NCBI RefSeq assembly: GCF_030813695.1
Contig: NZ_JAUSVA010000002.1
Location: 372,001-436,000 of the forward strand
Reading direction: 5' to 3'
DNA length: 64,000 bases
DNA from: Kitasatospora herbaricolor
GTDB taxonomy: Bacteria > Actinomycetota > Actinomycetes > Streptomycetales > Streptomycetaceae
How positions within the stretch are numbered: position 1 is the stretch's first letter; each line of letters starts with the position of its first letter. The notes under the pieces were generated by a model. The model worked only from the letters and a program-made list of their open reading frames with translations. It was not told the origin of the DNA and did not search any database. Shown here piece by piece: positions 8,916 to 18,096 of the stretch. The position numbers and the translations under genes were made by a program.

Positions 8916-9931
8916 GTGGAACTCCGGGCGGTGAGCTGGTCCGAGTGAAGGTGCAGTTGAATGCTGCCGGGCAGGTGGCAGGCGGCAGAGTGGCCGCCGA
9001 CGTCCAGGGCCGGACGTTGTTCCTCGCAGGCTGGGCCGACGAGGTGGGTGTACCGGCAGCGGGGGGCGAACAGGCAGCCGGGCGGCAGGTTGCGCAGATC
9101 AGGGGGAAACCCCTCGATGGGGGGCAGGTCGGCCTCCGGGTCCGAGTCGAGACGGGGCACCGACCCGAGCAGACCGCTGGTGTACGGGTGCCGTGGGCTC
9201 TGCAGGACCTTCGTGACTGTGCCGCGCTCGACCGCGCGGCCCGCGTACATCACCATGACGTCGTCCGCGACCTCCGCGACCACTCCGAGGTCATGGGTGA
9301 TAATGAGGATGGCGGTGCCCAGATCCTGCTGGATCTCGTTGAAAAGGTCGAGGATCTGAGCCTGCACCGTGACATCCAGTGCGGTGGTCGGTTCGTCCGC
9401 GATGAGGACATCCGGTTCGCACATGAGGGCCATAGCGATCATCGCGCGCTGACGCATGCCCCCGGAGAACTGGTGCGGGTAGCTCTGGGCCCTGAGCTTC
9501 GGCTGGGGGATGCCGACGCGCGCGAGCATCTCAACGGTCCGGTCCCGGGCCGCAGCCCTCGATGCGCCCATGTGCCGGCGGTATGCGTCGGAAAGCTGCT
9601 CGCCGACGGTGTAATGAGGGGCGAGCGCCGTGAGGGGATCCTGGAAGATCATCGACACACGCCGGCCGCGGACACTCCGCAGCTTCTTCTCCGTAGCACC
9701 GACGAGCTCTTCACCGTCGAGGCGGATTGAACCGGAGACACTCGTCCTGCGCGGGTCGTGCAGGCCGAGTACGGACAGCGAGGTGACGGACTTCCCGGAG
9801 CCGGACTCACCGACGATGGCGAGGGTCCGGCCGCGCGCGAGGTCGAAGGAGAGCCCGTCCACGGCCGTGACCTCGCCGTCCTTGGTCGCGAACTTCACGG
9901 ACAGGTCCGTGATGGACAGGAGAGCACTCAT
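8912..9931 (-). CDS. Oligopeptide ABC transporter ATP-binding protein (OppD/DppD type)
   Basis: 339 residues. Walker [10 protein letters not shown], signature [15 protein letters not shown] and Walker [13 protein letters not shown] are present, with a C-terminal Cys-containing extension ([14 protein letters not shown]). Its ATG overlaps the permease stop by ATGA at 9928-9931. It is the first of the two ATPase subunits of the importer. Confidence 0.93.
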   Translation of the reverse strand: MSALLSITDLSVKFATKDGEVTAVDGLSFDLARGRTLAIVGESGSGKSVTSLSVLGLHDPRRTSVSGSIRLDGEELVGATEKKLRSVRGRRVSMIFQDPLTALAPHYTVGEQLSDAYRRHMGASRAAARDRTVEMLARVGIPQPKLRAQSYPHQFSGGMRQRAMIAMALMCEPDVLIADEPTTALDVTVQAQILDLFNEIQQDLGTAILIITHDLGVVAEVADDVMVMYAGRAVERGTVTKVLQSPRHPYTSGLLGSVPRLDSDPEADLPPIEGFPPDLRNLPPGCLFAPRCRYTHLVGPACEEQRPALDVGGHSAACHLPGSIQLHLHSDQLTARSST

Positions 9932-10905
9932 GAAGCACGCACCCGGGGGTCGATGACGGCGTAGGCGATGTCAACAACGACGGTGAAGAACACCAGGGCC
10001 GCCGCGGCGACCAGGGTGACGGCCATCATCGAAGGGAGGTCCTGGTTGGTCACGGACCTCACGGCCAGCTGGCCGATGCCGGGGATATTGAAGGTCGTCT
10101 CTGTGATGAGCGCCCCGCCGAACAGCACGCCGAGATCGAGACCGAGCAGGGTCACGATCGGGGTGAGAGCGCCGCGAAAGGCGTACTTGAAGAACACCGT
10201 GCGCTGGGACAGGCCTTTGGCGAGCGCTGTGCGCACGTACTCCTCCCCGAGCGTGTCGATCATCGAGGACCTGGTGTAGCGGGAGTAGCCGGCGATGTAG
10301 ATGATCGCGCACACCGCCCACGGCAGTAGCAGGCCACCGAACCATGCGCCGGGGTCCTGCCCAAGGGGCACGTACCGCGGGCGGGGCAGCAGTGCGCTCT
10401 GGTCGACGAGGACGTAGGTAGCCACGATGCCGAGCCAGTAGATCTGCACGGCCGCGCCGACCAGAGCGAACCCGGAGACCGTCTTGTCCAGCCAGGTGCC
10501 GCGCCGCCAGGCCGCGAGCATGCCTGCGCCGATGCCGAAGACGAGGAAGGTGGCGACGACGCCCACCACGACGGAGAGGGTGGCGGGGAAACGGGCAGCG
10601 AGGATGTCCAGGACGGGCCGCTGGTCGACATAGGAATAGCCCAGGCAGGGCGCGGGGCACGGGATGTCCCCGATGGTGCGTCCAACGAAGATGCCGCTCA
10701 CGTAGTCCCAGAACTGGACGAGGACCGGTTGGTCGATCCCCATGGTGTGGCGGATCGTGGCGAGGCTTTCGGGTGTACAGAGCTGACCGCAGGCCAGGCG
10801 GGCCGGATCGCGGGGGATCTGGAAGAAGAGGAAGAAGGTCACCCCGGTGATGAGGAGGAGGATCGCGGCGGCACTGAACAGCCGGCGCAGGAGGAAGAGG
10901 GCCAT
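9928..10905 (-). CDS. Oligopeptide ABC transporter permease (OppB/DppB type)
   Basis: 325 residues from ATG 10905, where MALFLLRRLFSAAAILLLI gives a normal OppB-like first helix. The longer open frame upstream has no membrane or homologous character. About six hydrophobic segments and the permease motif EEYVRTALAKGLSQRTVFFK (the EAA loop that contacts the ATPases) are seen. It lies 116 nt after the substrate-binding protein gene. Confidence 0.92.
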   Translation of the reverse strand: MALFLLRRLFSAAAILLLITGVTFFLFFQIPRDPARLACGQLCTPESLATIRHTMGIDQPVLVQFWDYVSGIFVGRTIGDIPCPAPCLGYSYVDQRPVLDILAARFPATLSVVVGVVATFLVFGIGAGMLAAWRRGTWLDKTVSGFALVGAAVQIYWLGIVATYVLVDQSALLPRPRYVPLGQDPGAWFGGLLLPWAVCAIIYIAGYSRYTRSSMIDTLGEEYVRTALAKGLSQRTVFFKYAFRGALTPIVTLLGLDLGVLFGGALITETTFNIPGIGQLAVRSVTNQDLPSMMAVTLVAAAALVFFTVVVDIAYAVIDPRVRAS

Positions 10906-11021
10906 GGGATCAATCGCCTTCGGCGTTCGCTGCTGGGCGGGGAGCCTGAGGAAGGGGCCAGCCGGTCGCGCGGGTTCGGGAGCATCACCCTGCCACGACC
11001 GGCCGGCTGTCTCGTGGTCGC

Positions 11022-12776
11022 TCAGCTGCCGCTCTTGATGTAGATGTTCAGCGGGGACAGAGCGCTGCTGGTCGGGGCGATGAAGGCACCCCCGATGTTC
11101 GATCCGGTGAGAATGGTGGACCGGGTGTTGACGAAGGGGATGACGGGCACCTGCTCCATGATCTTCTTGTCGAGTGCGGCCCATGCGGCTGCCTGCTCGT
11201 TCAGGTCGGCCAGCTGGCCGACCCGCTTGATCTCGGCGTCGACGGCCGGGTCGTTCAACTTCGAGTAGTTGTACGAGCCGTCGGCGTTGGACGAGTCGAA
11301 GAGCGCCGGAATCGTACCCGCCCCGGTGGGGGAGTCAGCGGCCCAGCCAGCGTTGTAGAGGTCGAAGCCGTTGTCCTTCTTGATGATCGCGTCCAGGTAA
11401 CTGGTGCGGTCGATGGGCTTCTTGACGACCTCGAAGCCAGCCTTCTGCAAGGCGTCGGCGATCAAGAGGGCACCCTTCTCACCGTTGTCGTCCTGCGTGT
11501 AGGCATAGACGATCTTGGTGCCGGTCTTGCCTGCCTTCTCCAGGATCCGCTTCGCACCGGCCGCGTCACCGTTCGTCGGCACGTCGGGGAAAAGGTTGTA
11601 GGACTGGAAGCCGATCGTGGAGGGCGAGAGGATCGTGGAGCCGAACTCACCGTAGGTGGCGCCACCGTAGACCTGGCGCACCTGCTGCCTCGGGAAGGCG
11701 GTGAGCAGCGCCTTACGGACCTCAAGATCGGTCACCCGACTGGTGTTGATGTTGAAGTACCGGACATACGGCGTCATGCCCGAGATGGTGCGTGCCTGCA
11801 GTTCGGAGTCCGTCTGCGACTGCGGGACGAAGGAGGAGTGGATCTGGTTCGTGAAAGAGAGCGCATTCTTGTCCGAACCGGACTGCGCGACGATGCGCTG
11901 CGACGCCTGCTGCGCCTCCACGCCGAACTCGAACTTCCAGGAGTCGGGGTAGTTGTGCCGCAGCGGGTCGGTGGAGGCGTCCCAGTACTGGTTGCGCTCC
12001 ATCACCATGGAAGTGTCGTCGTGGTGGGTGATCTTGTACGGACCGGTGGACTGAGGGGAACGGTCGTAGTCCTTGCCGTCCTTGCTCTGCTGGACCGGCG
12101 CGGTGCTGGGCCAGGAGACGGAGAAGGGGAAGTCCGCGTGGGCTTCCTTGAGGTGGAAAACCACCGTCCTACCCTTGGCCTCCAGGACGCTGTCAGGGAG
12201 CGACTGACCTGCGGCGGGGCCAGGGTAGGCATTCGCGTAGTCCGCCCCCGACAGCGCGGTCTGAACGTAGTTCGGTCCGCCGGCCTTGCTCTTGTCGTAG
12301 GACCGCTCGATGCCGTACTTCACGTGCTCCGCGGTGACTTCAGTGCCGTCATCGAACTTCAGGCCGCTCTTCAGGGTAAAGGTCCACGTCTTTCCGCCGT
12401 CCGACGCCGTTCCCGTGTCCGTTGCCAGATCTCCGACCAAGACGCCCCTGTTGCCGATGAACTTGGTCTTGGTAAGGCTGCGGGTGATCAGGAGGGACGC
12501 CGTGCCGGCGTCGGTGGAGTACACCCGGGCGGGGTCGAGGTGGGAGAAGTCCGCGCTCTGCAGGACCGTGACGGTACCGCCGCTCTTCGCCCCCTGCACC
12601 GGCACCGCCGGCCCGGTGGAATCAGCCGCGTTGCCCAGCGTCTCGATGACCGGGGGGACGGGGGTTGAGGCCCCGCCAGCCTTGTCCGCCCCGGAACCGC
12701 CCGCCGCGCTACAGGCTGAGAGCATGAGGGTGGCGACGAACAGAGCAGCGGCGCGTCTGTGGGTACGTGAGGTCAT
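11022..12776 (-). CDS. Oligopeptide-binding lipoprotein (SBP family 5, OppA/DppA type)
   Basis: 584 residues. A lipoprotein signal ends in LSAC (Cys22), so the protein is lipid-anchored on the outer face of the membrane. The mature part is a full-length family 5 solute-binding protein, with the early LDPARVYSTDAGTASLL block and W.FTLK.GLKFDDGTEVTAEHV typical of the family. It delivers peptides to the two permeases. It lies between the two permease genes, which is an unusual order. Confidence 0.92.
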   Translation of the reverse strand: MTSRTHRRAAALFVATLMLSACSAAGGSGADKAGGASTPVPPVIETLGNAADSTGPAVPVQGAKSGGTVTVLQSADFSHLDPARVYSTDAGTASLLITRSLTKTKFIGNRGVLVGDLATDTGTASDGGKTWTFTLKSGLKFDDGTEVTAEHVKYGIERSYDKSKAGGPNYVQTALSGADYANAYPGPAAGQSLPDSVLEAKGRTVVFHLKEAHADFPFSVSWPSTAPVQQSKDGKDYDRSPQSTGPYKITHHDDTSMVMERNQYWDASTDPLRHNYPDSWKFEFGVEAQQASQRIVAQSGSDKNALSFTNQIHSSFVPQSQTDSELQARTISGMTPYVRYFNINTSRVTDLEVRKALLTAFPRQQVRQVYGGATYGEFGSTILSPSTIGFQSYNLFPDVPTNGDAAGAKRILEKAGKTGTKIVYAYTQDDNGEKGALLIADALQKAGFEVVKKPIDRTSYLDAIIKKDNGFDLYNAGWAADSPTGAGTIPALFDSSNADGSYNYSKLNDPAVDAEIKRVGQLADLNEQAAAWAALDKKIMEQVPVIPFVNTRSTILTGSNIGGAFIAPTSSALSPLNIYIKSGS

Positions 12777-12836
12777 GGTGCTTCCTTGGGGGCGTGGAGG
12801 GTGACGCGACCGGTGCGGACCGGTCGCGTGGCTTGA

Positions 12837-13784
12837 TCAGTGCGCGGACTTGGGATCGAGCGCGTCGCGGACGGAGTCGCCGAGCAGGTTGAAGGCGACG
12901 ACGAAGACGAGCATCGCCAGGCCGGGGACGGCCATGAAGGTGATGTCGTTCAGGTAGTGGGAGGCACCGTTTTTGATCATCCGGCCCCAGTCGGGGGTGG
13001 GCTCGACGATGCCGACACCGAGATAGGAGAGCGCGGCCTCGGTCGTGACCATCATCGGCACCTCGAGGGTGACGGTGACGAGGATCGGCGTCCAGAGGTT
13101 AGGCAGGAGCTCCTTGGTCATGATGCGCCAAGGACTGCAGCCGGCGACCTTGGCCGCTTTTACGAACTCCCGTTCACGGAGTCCGAGCACCTGCCCCCGC
13201 AGCAACCGGGCGGTTTTCGTCCAGCTGAACAACGAAAGCGCGATGATGAGGGAGGCGACGCGAAGACCGGTGGAGGCGTTCTCGTCGTCCGCGACGAATG
13301 CCGCGAGGATGAGCGGCGTGAAGGCGAGGAAGAAAAGTGTGGCCGGGAACGCCAGTGCGACATCTATCACACGACTGATGACGAAGTCGACCTTGCCGCC
13401 GAAATATCCAGCGCCCACTCCGGCCAACGTGCCGATCACGGTGACGATGAGCACAACTGCCGTGGCGATCAGGAGAGATGTGCGGATCCCGTACAGCAGC
13501 TGCATGAGAACATCGCGACCGAACTCGGGCTCGACGCCGAGCCAGAACTCTCCGTCGATCCCACCGTTGGCCTTGACGGGATAACCGAAATCGTTCAGCA
13601 GCCCTTGGTGTTCCTGCCCGTACAGCGTGTACGGGTCGTGACCGTACAGGACCGAGACGATCGGCGCGCCGATCCCGAGCACGAAGATAGTCAGTACGAC
13701 GGCAGCACAAATGACTCCAGTGCGGTCGTCGCGGAATCGTTCCCAGGCCAGGCGACCGGGTGTTCGGAGCTGAGCGGTTCTCAT
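12837..13784 (-). CDS. Oligopeptide ABC transporter permease (OppC/DppC type), first gene of operon
   Basis: 315 residues starting MRTAQLRTPGRLAWERFRDD. An N-terminal helix, a periplasmic loop and a BPD permease domain with the loop REFVKAAKVAGCSPWRIM are seen. It is transcribed first, giving the operon order C-A-B-D-F. No Shine-Dalgarno sequence precedes the ATG; GAATAT lies 9-14 nt upstream, so the transcript may be leaderless. The 17-bp element and a 7-bp inverted repeat lie just upstream and overlap the end of the LysR gene. Confidence 0.92.
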   Translation of the reverse strand: MRTAQLRTPGRLAWERFRDDRTGVICAAVVLTIFVLGIGAPIVSVLYGHDPYTLYGQEHQGLLNDFGYPVKANGGIDGEFWLGVEPEFGRDVLMQLLYGIRTSLLIATAVVLIVTVIGTLAGVGAGYFGGKVDFVISRVIDVALAFPATLFFLAFTPLILAAFVADDENASTGLRVASLIIALSLFSWTKTARLLRGQVLGLREREFVKAAKVAGCSPWRIMTKELLPNLWTPILVTVTLEVPMMVTTEAALSYLGVGIVEPTPDWGRMIKNGASHYLNDITFMAVPGLAMLVFVVAFNLLGDSVRDALDPKSAH

Positions 13785-13821
13785 ACCCCGTGATATTCAC
13801 ACCGCGTTCATGCTGGGGGAA

Positions 13822-13853
13822 CTGTCAAACTTCCATAGCCCCTAGAGGCTATG
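13822..13853 (-). promoter_or_regulatory. Promoter-proximal control region of the oligopeptide operon
   Basis: The 17-bp element (13822-13838; minus strand CTATGGAAGTTTGACAG) ends 37 nt before the ATG at 13784. It overlaps an inverted repeat at 13834-13853, CATAGCC-N6-GGCTATG, which has the form of a LysR-type box. The neighbouring LysR protein is the obvious candidate ligand, by inference only. Confidence 0.55.
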
Positions 13854-14813
13854 AAACAGGTCATCACCGGGCAGTGCCCCGGAGTGACGGCGCACCCATC
13901 CGCTGTACGCCGGCGACTCCCGCATCGCCTGCTGATGAGCGGTCATGGCCGTCTGGACGAGCTCCTGGCCGTAGGGGGCGAGCGCGCTGTCCCGACGCCA
14001 CAGCAGGAGGTGGCGCATCCACAGGGGATCGTCTTTGAGTGGCTTGACCACGACGTTCTCGTCGCCTCTGAACGACGCTTGGCAGGCGGTGACCGCCCGT
14101 CCGGTGGCGACCAGTTCCCTGCGGAGCTGGGTGTCGGAGAGCCGGTAGCGGCCGTTGGGATGGAAGCCCGCCGTGGCACATTCATCGTGAAGATGCTCCG
14201 GCCATCCCATTCCATCGGAGTGAGGTACCACCCACGCCTCGCCAGCCAGCTCGCGTAGGTCGATGTACAGTTCCCGGGCCAGCGGGTGTTGTGCGCACAC
14301 CGCGACGAACACGGGCTCGATCGCCACGACCGCGCACGCCAGTTCGGGCTTCAGCTCCATGAGGTGGCCCGGGTAGTCGGCGACGAGCGCGAGGTCCAAA
14401 CGTCTACCCAGGACCATCTCCACCAGCGAGCCGATCGCACGCTCCGCGTGGACGGTCACATGGGTATCGGGAGCGAGTTCGGACAAACGGTCCAGCAGGC
14501 CCCCCACCCACGGCGGCATCGTGCCGCCGAACCGGATCTGCGCCAAGCCGCCGGCCCTCGGGCGGTAGGCGAGGATCTCGTCGACATTGGTCAGCGCAGC
14601 CTTGGTCCGAGCCAAGACGAAGGTACCGAACGAGGTGGGCTGAGCCCCCTGACGACCCCGGCTGAAGATGGGCGCCCCGAGCTCGTCCTCGATCCTTTGG
14701 ACCTGCTTGCTCAGCGTCGGTTGTGATACGCCCAGGGCGGCTGCGGCCCGCGTAAGGCTCCCATGGTCGGACACGGCCTGCAAAATGCGCAAATGGCGCA
14801 GTTCGAGATGCAT
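13842..14813 (-). CDS. LysR-family transcriptional regulator
   Basis: About 323 residues from ATG 14813; a GTG two codons earlier at 14819 is the alternative. The N-terminal winged helix-turn-helix (LRHLRILQAVSDHGSLTRAA, then SQPTLSKQVQRIEDELG) is classic, followed by a LysR substrate-binding domain. The gene lies between the decarboxylase and the oligopeptide operon on the same strand. Its stop codon lies inside the inverted repeat before the oppC-like gene, so it probably controls that operon. The effector is unknown. Confidence 0.9.
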   Translation of the reverse strand: MHLELRHLRILQAVSDHGSLTRAAAALGVSQPTLSKQVQRIEDELGAPIFSRGRQGAQPTSFGTFVLARTKAALTNVDEILAYRPRAGGLAQIRFGGTMPPWVGGLLDRLSELAPDTHVTVHAERAIGSLVEMVLGRRLDLALVADYPGHLMELKPELACAVVAIEPVFVAVCAQHPLARELYIDLRELAGEAWVVPHSDGMGWPEHLHDECATAGFHPNGRYRLSDTQLRRELVATGRAVTACQASFRGDENVVVKPLKDDPLWMRHLLLWRRDSALAPYGQELVQTAMTAHQQAMRESPAYSGWVRRHSGALPGDDLFHSL

Positions 14814-14940
14814 TGCCACAGGCTAGGGCAATACGGGATTCACCCGACAGGGGTGCGGCACACATCTTTCCCGCACTCCCCCCGCCACTCCGAGGGCCGA
14901 GGAGGCGCCTGCCAGGGAGGGAGGGCGTCGGCGGCCGGTA

Positions 14941-16428
14941 TCAGAGGTGGAGCGGACCCTCCCGGACGACTCGCATCGTGACCACACCGGGGTCGGCCGC
15001 ACCCCGGACATGACCGTTGGGGGCGGCCACGGTGCGGTGGAAGAAGTCGACGAGTTCGGCGGTGACCACCTCCCCGGGAAGGATGTTGGGGATTCCGGGC
15101 GGGTAGGCGGCGAGGGTATCGGCGGAGATGCGGCCGATCGCCTCCTGTGCGCGAACCGTACGGCTGGAGGCGAGGAAGGCCTGGCGAGTGGTCATGCGGA
15201 CGGGACCCGGGGCCGGCAGACGCAGGAGGCTGGGGATGGGCTGCTCACCGAGGGGTACAGGGAGGGCGTGGAGGGCCCCGACGAAGCGGGCAGGCTGCGG
15301 GACCGAGCAGGCGCCGATGACCGCGACCACCGCTGAGTCGGTTGCGACCTCAACCATGACGCGGTGGTCGCGCATCAGACGGCGCCTGGCCTCGTGGCCG
15401 GATATCCCGCCGCTGCGGGTGTCGATCGGTACGCGTAGCGGATCGGAGGCGGTGATGTCGGGAAAGCGGTCGAAGTCGTCGCTGACGACGGCGAACCGGC
15501 CCGCGGATCGGATCGCCCGGCGAATGTCCTCAGCGGCGTCGATGGAGCCGGCGATGCGCTTGCGGCCCGTGGCCAGGGTCTGCCGGGCCACGTCCAAGGA
15601 GGCGAGCAGCAGCGCGCTCGCGCTGGTGGACTGGGTGAGGTGGAAGGCCCGCTGGATGAGCGGCTCCAGCACGTCGGCGAAGGCCCCGTCGGCCAGGTGG
15701 AGCATGGCGGACTGGGTGAGGCTGCCGGTGAGCTTGTGGGTGCTGGAAACCACCAGGTCGGCACCGTGGTCTAGAGCGTTGGAGGGGAGGTCGGGGTGGA
15801 AGCCGAAGTGTGAGCCCCAGGCCTCGTCGACGATCAGGGGGACCCCGGCGGCGTGCGCGGCTTCGGCGAGGCCCCGGACATCGGCGACCGCACCGAAGTA
15901 GCTCGGGGTGACAACGTGAGCGGCGGCGGTGTCCTGGTGGGCCGCGAGGGTCTGGGCGAGATCGGCGGGCGTGACGCCGTGGGCGATGCCGAGGCCGGCG
16001 TCGACGGAGGGATGAACGAAAGCGGCGTTGAGACCCGAGAGGACCAAGCCGTCGATGACGCTCGAGTGGACGCTGCGTTGGACGACCAGGGTGCGGCCGA
16101 GGGAACGGGCGGCGAGCGTGGCGATGCGGTTGCCCTGGGAGGCGCCGTTGGTCAGGAACCAGGTTCGGCGCGCCCCCCATGCCTCGGCCGCAAGTTGCAG
16201 GGCCTCGTCCATCGGGTTGGGATCGCCGAGGTCGAGGCCTTCCACCAGGGGGGGAACGTCCAGCCGCAGCGGCGTTTGGCCCATGAGGTGGGCGAGCCGG
16301 TCGGAGCCGGTCGGGTCGGCGGCGTGTCCGGGGACGTTGAGGCGGAGCCAGTCCTGTCGGGCGTGGGCTTCGACAGCTTCGGCGTACGGTGCGCGGTGCT
16401 GGTCTCGGAGGGGGCGCGGGAAGAGCAT
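14941..16428 (-). CDS. PLP-dependent Orn/Lys/Arg decarboxylase family protein
   Basis: 495 residues from ATG 16428 (MLFPRPLRDQHRAPYAEAVE). It is a fold-type I PLP enzyme of the Orn/Lys/Arg decarboxylase major-domain family: NGASQGN motif for cofactor phosphate, VDEAWGSHFGFHP, and the Schiff-base lysine in SSTHKLTGSLTQ (about Lys232). It has the short actinobacterial form, with no N-terminal receiver-like wing domain. It probably decarboxylates a basic amino acid to a polyamine precursor, but the substrate cannot be read from sequence. A large hairpin separates it from the amidotransferase upstream. Confidence 0.85.
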   Translation of the reverse strand: MLFPRPLRDQHRAPYAEAVEAHARQDWLRLNVPGHAADPTGSDRLAHLMGQTPLRLDVPPLVEGLDLGDPNPMDEALQLAAEAWGARRTWFLTNGASQGNRIATLAARSLGRTLVVQRSVHSSVIDGLVLSGLNAAFVHPSVDAGLGIAHGVTPADLAQTLAAHQDTAAAHVVTPSYFGAVADVRGLAEAAHAAGVPLIVDEAWGSHFGFHPDLPSNALDHGADLVVSSTHKLTGSLTQSAMLHLADGAFADVLEPLIQRAFHLTQSTSASALLLASLDVARQTLATGRKRIAGSIDAAEDIRRAIRSAGRFAVVSDDFDRFPDITASDPLRVPIDTRSGGISGHEARRRLMRDHRVMVEVATDSAVVAVIGACSVPQPARFVGALHALPVPLGEQPIPSLLRLPAPGPVRMTTRQAFLASSRTVRAQEAIGRISADTLAAYPPGIPNILPGEVVTAELVDFFHRTVAAPNGHVRGAADPGVVTMRVVREGPLHL

Positions 16429-16512
16429 ACGGCTGGTCCTCGGGCTGGTGGTGGGGTGGAGTCCGTCGCACCGTGAACGTGGCGGAGTCCGGGTCGGCGG
16501 TTGCGGTCGGGT

Positions 16513-16555
16513 GGCTTCCTCCCCCGCGGCTGTCCGGGGCGCGGGGGAGGAAGCC
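16513..16555 (-). terminator. Hairpin between amidotransferase and decarboxylase genes
   Basis: A perfect 16-bp stem (16513-16528 with 16540-16555) with an 11-nt loop. It probably terminates the amidotransferase transcript and leaves the decarboxylase to its own promoter. Confidence 0.75.
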
Positions 16556-16664
16556 GGTTTCCAGAGCGTCGGCGGACCGCTGTCGGCCGACGAGCTTTCG
16601 GGCGTGCACACGGCGGCCGCACGGACGGCAGCGGTTGGTGTCGGCATCGGCCGGGGACGGTTGC

Positions 16665-17426
16665 TCAGGGGGCAGTGACGGTGTTGCGCTGGTCGTATCG
16701 TTGCCGGACGAGCTCGGCCCAGCGATGGGCGGCCGGACGCCAGGCCCGGGCGGCGTCGGCCTGCGTGTCGTCGAGTTGGGAGACGATTTCGTGCGGTTGC
16801 TTGCCCGATCGCTTCAGCAAGGCGGAGTCGCGGCTCCACTCGCTGATGATGTGGCGGTCTGCCTCGGGGTGGAACTGGGTGCCCCAGGCGTGGCGGCCAA
16901 GGCGAAAGGCCTGGTTCGGAGCTTCGGTACCGGTGAGGAGCGGAACGGCGTGTTCGGGCAGGGCGGTCATCTCCTCCTGGTGCCAGAGCACGGCAGGCGG
17001 GTCGTCGGGGGTGTCCGCGAAGACCGGGTCACCGGCGGCGGCGGGTAGGACCTCGAGGGCGTGGATGCCGACCTGCGGTGTGGCGCGTCGCTCGACGCGG
17101 CCACCGAACGCCGCTATCAGGAGTTCCGCGCCGAGACAGATGCCAAACGTCGGGACGTCGTCCTCGACGCCTCGGCGCAGGAGCACGCGGGTGGCGGGAA
17201 GCCACGGGTACTTGTCGTCCTCCCAGGGCCCGGGGGAACCGCCCAGGACGAGTAGGCCGTCGAAGTGCCCGACTCCGGCGGGTAGTTCGTCGCCGGCGTA
17301 GGGATGGAGGACGTCCAGCTTGAGGCGGCATTCCGCCAACCACCCGCCCCACAGGCCGGGCGGACACTCGGCCTCGTGTTGTACGACAAGGACGCGGGGG
17401 TGGGTGTGCTCGTATGGCGCGGTCAC
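16665..17426 (-). CDS. Class I glutamine amidotransferase domain protein
   Basis: 253 residues from GTG 17426. The nucleophile is Cys97 in TFGICLGAELL and the catalytic His186/Glu188 lie in GTQFHPEAD. It is a stand-alone GATase1 protein of the GMP-synthase-like type, which commonly hydrolyses gamma-glutamyl amides such as those formed in polyamine or amine catabolism. The GTG overlaps the stop of a 46-codon ORF by four bases (GTGA), so translation is coupled. The open frame continues upstream to 17651 but reads as low-complexity Arg/Ser/Pro sequence across the operator pair, so the shorter start is preferred. Confidence 0.85.
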   Translation of the reverse strand: MTAPYEHTHPRVLVVQHEAECPPGLWGGWLAECRLKLDVLHPYAGDELPAGVGHFDGLLVLGGSPGPWEDDKYPWLPATRVLLRRGVEDDVPTFGICLGAELLIAAFGGRVERRATPQVGIHALEVLPAAAGDPVFADTPDDPPAVLWHQEEMTALPEHAVPLLTGTEAPNQAFRLGRHAWGTQFHPEADRHIISEWSRDSALLKRSGKQPHEIVSQLDDTQADAARAWRPAAHRWAELVRQRYDQRNTVTAP

Positions 17427-17563
17427 AAACGGCCTGCTTCGATTGTGGACGGAAGGACGAGGGCGCCCTTCCACGGGGGATCGGCTCCCGGAACGCACGT
17501 CACTTTCTCCGGTGTGTCGATGCCCTGGCGGATGCGGACTACGTCCTGCTGAGCGCACATCAT
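17423..17563 (-). CDS. Small coupled ORF ahead of the amidotransferase gene
   Basis: 46 residues, starting MMCAQQDVVRIRQGIDTPEK and ending VLPSTIEAGRL. AAGGGG lies about 8 nt before the first ATG and the stop overlaps the next start by GTGA. It begins 33 nt downstream of the LacI-type operator pair, exactly where the first gene of an operon should start. The sequence is not recognised. It may be a small regulatory or accessory protein, or the 3' stub of a deleted enzyme gene. Confidence 0.5.
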   Translation of the reverse strand: MMCAQQDVVRIRQGIDTPEKVTCVPGADPPWKGALVLPSTIEAGRL

Positions 17564-17596
17564 GGGAACCCCTTGAAGAAGGTTCTCCCGGCCCGC

Positions 17597-17640
17597 AAAA
17601 CGTTTTGGGGTACGGGCGGGAAGTATCCCCAAAACGTTTT
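17597..17640. promoter_or_regulatory. Pair of LacI-type operators (AAAACGTTTT)
   Basis: Two copies of AAAACGTTTT (17597-17606 and 17631-17640), centres 34 bp apart. They form an outer inverted repeat whose inward flanks GGGG and CCCC also match. The same core occurs twice before the amino-acid ABC operon and LacI gene at 38.7 kb. The pair is upstream of the minus-strand operon starting at 17563 and should repress it. Confidence 0.75.
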
Positions 17641-17925
17641 GACGGTGTCAATGGGGCCTCGGCGCAGCCGCCTCGGAAGGAGGATGCGGGACAGGCGGCA
17701 GTTCACCCATGCCTCCCGAGCGCCGGCGACGTCGGACTGACCCTCGTAGTCAGCGGTACTCACCGCCCGCCCGAAGACGCAGCGGTATGTGACCACACCC
17801 CTCAACCGCCAGGGCCGCAGCGACGGTGGCGCTACGCAGCCAGCTTGGAGCAGACGCCGAGACATCGGACAGGACCTGCGGATACAGGAGGATCCGGACT
17901 AACGGAACAAACTTCCGCAAAGGCA

Positions 17926-17952
17926 TTGACGAGCCGCAGGGGTCTATATAGC
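17926..17952 (+). promoter_or_regulatory. Candidate promoter for the resolvase-like genes
   Basis: TTGACG (17926-17931) and TATAGC (17947-17952) are separated by 15 bp in a locally AT-rich stretch, about 145 nt before the start at 18097. The spacing is short, so this is tentative. Confidence 0.4.
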
Positions 17953-18096
17953 TTGGTGTTACGTAAAGACCTGATCAGCCCGAGGACTCGAGGCGCTCCC
18001 CCCTCTCCCGTCGCGGCGGTCACTAGTCGACGGCCCACTCATAGCGGTCAAACGACTGTTCGCAGAACCTCACTCTGTGTCGAGGAGTTGAGAACG

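Larger units (their letters stand above)
17564..18096. other. Divergent control region, amidotransferase operon versus resolvase-like genes
   Basis: It holds the operator pair at 17597-17640 and a candidate plus-strand promoter at 17926-17952. No gene was seen. Open frames through this interval are Arg/Pro-rich shadows. Confidence 0.6.

Noticed and set aside
15760..15780. GTGGTCTAGAGC as a DasR-like site
   Set aside because: Only one half-site matches and it lies inside the decarboxylase coding region.
17320..18096. Upstream extension of the first resolvase-like gene
   Set aside because: It crosses the operator pair and promoter region and is Arg/Pro-rich; homology with the tandem copy begins only after 18097.
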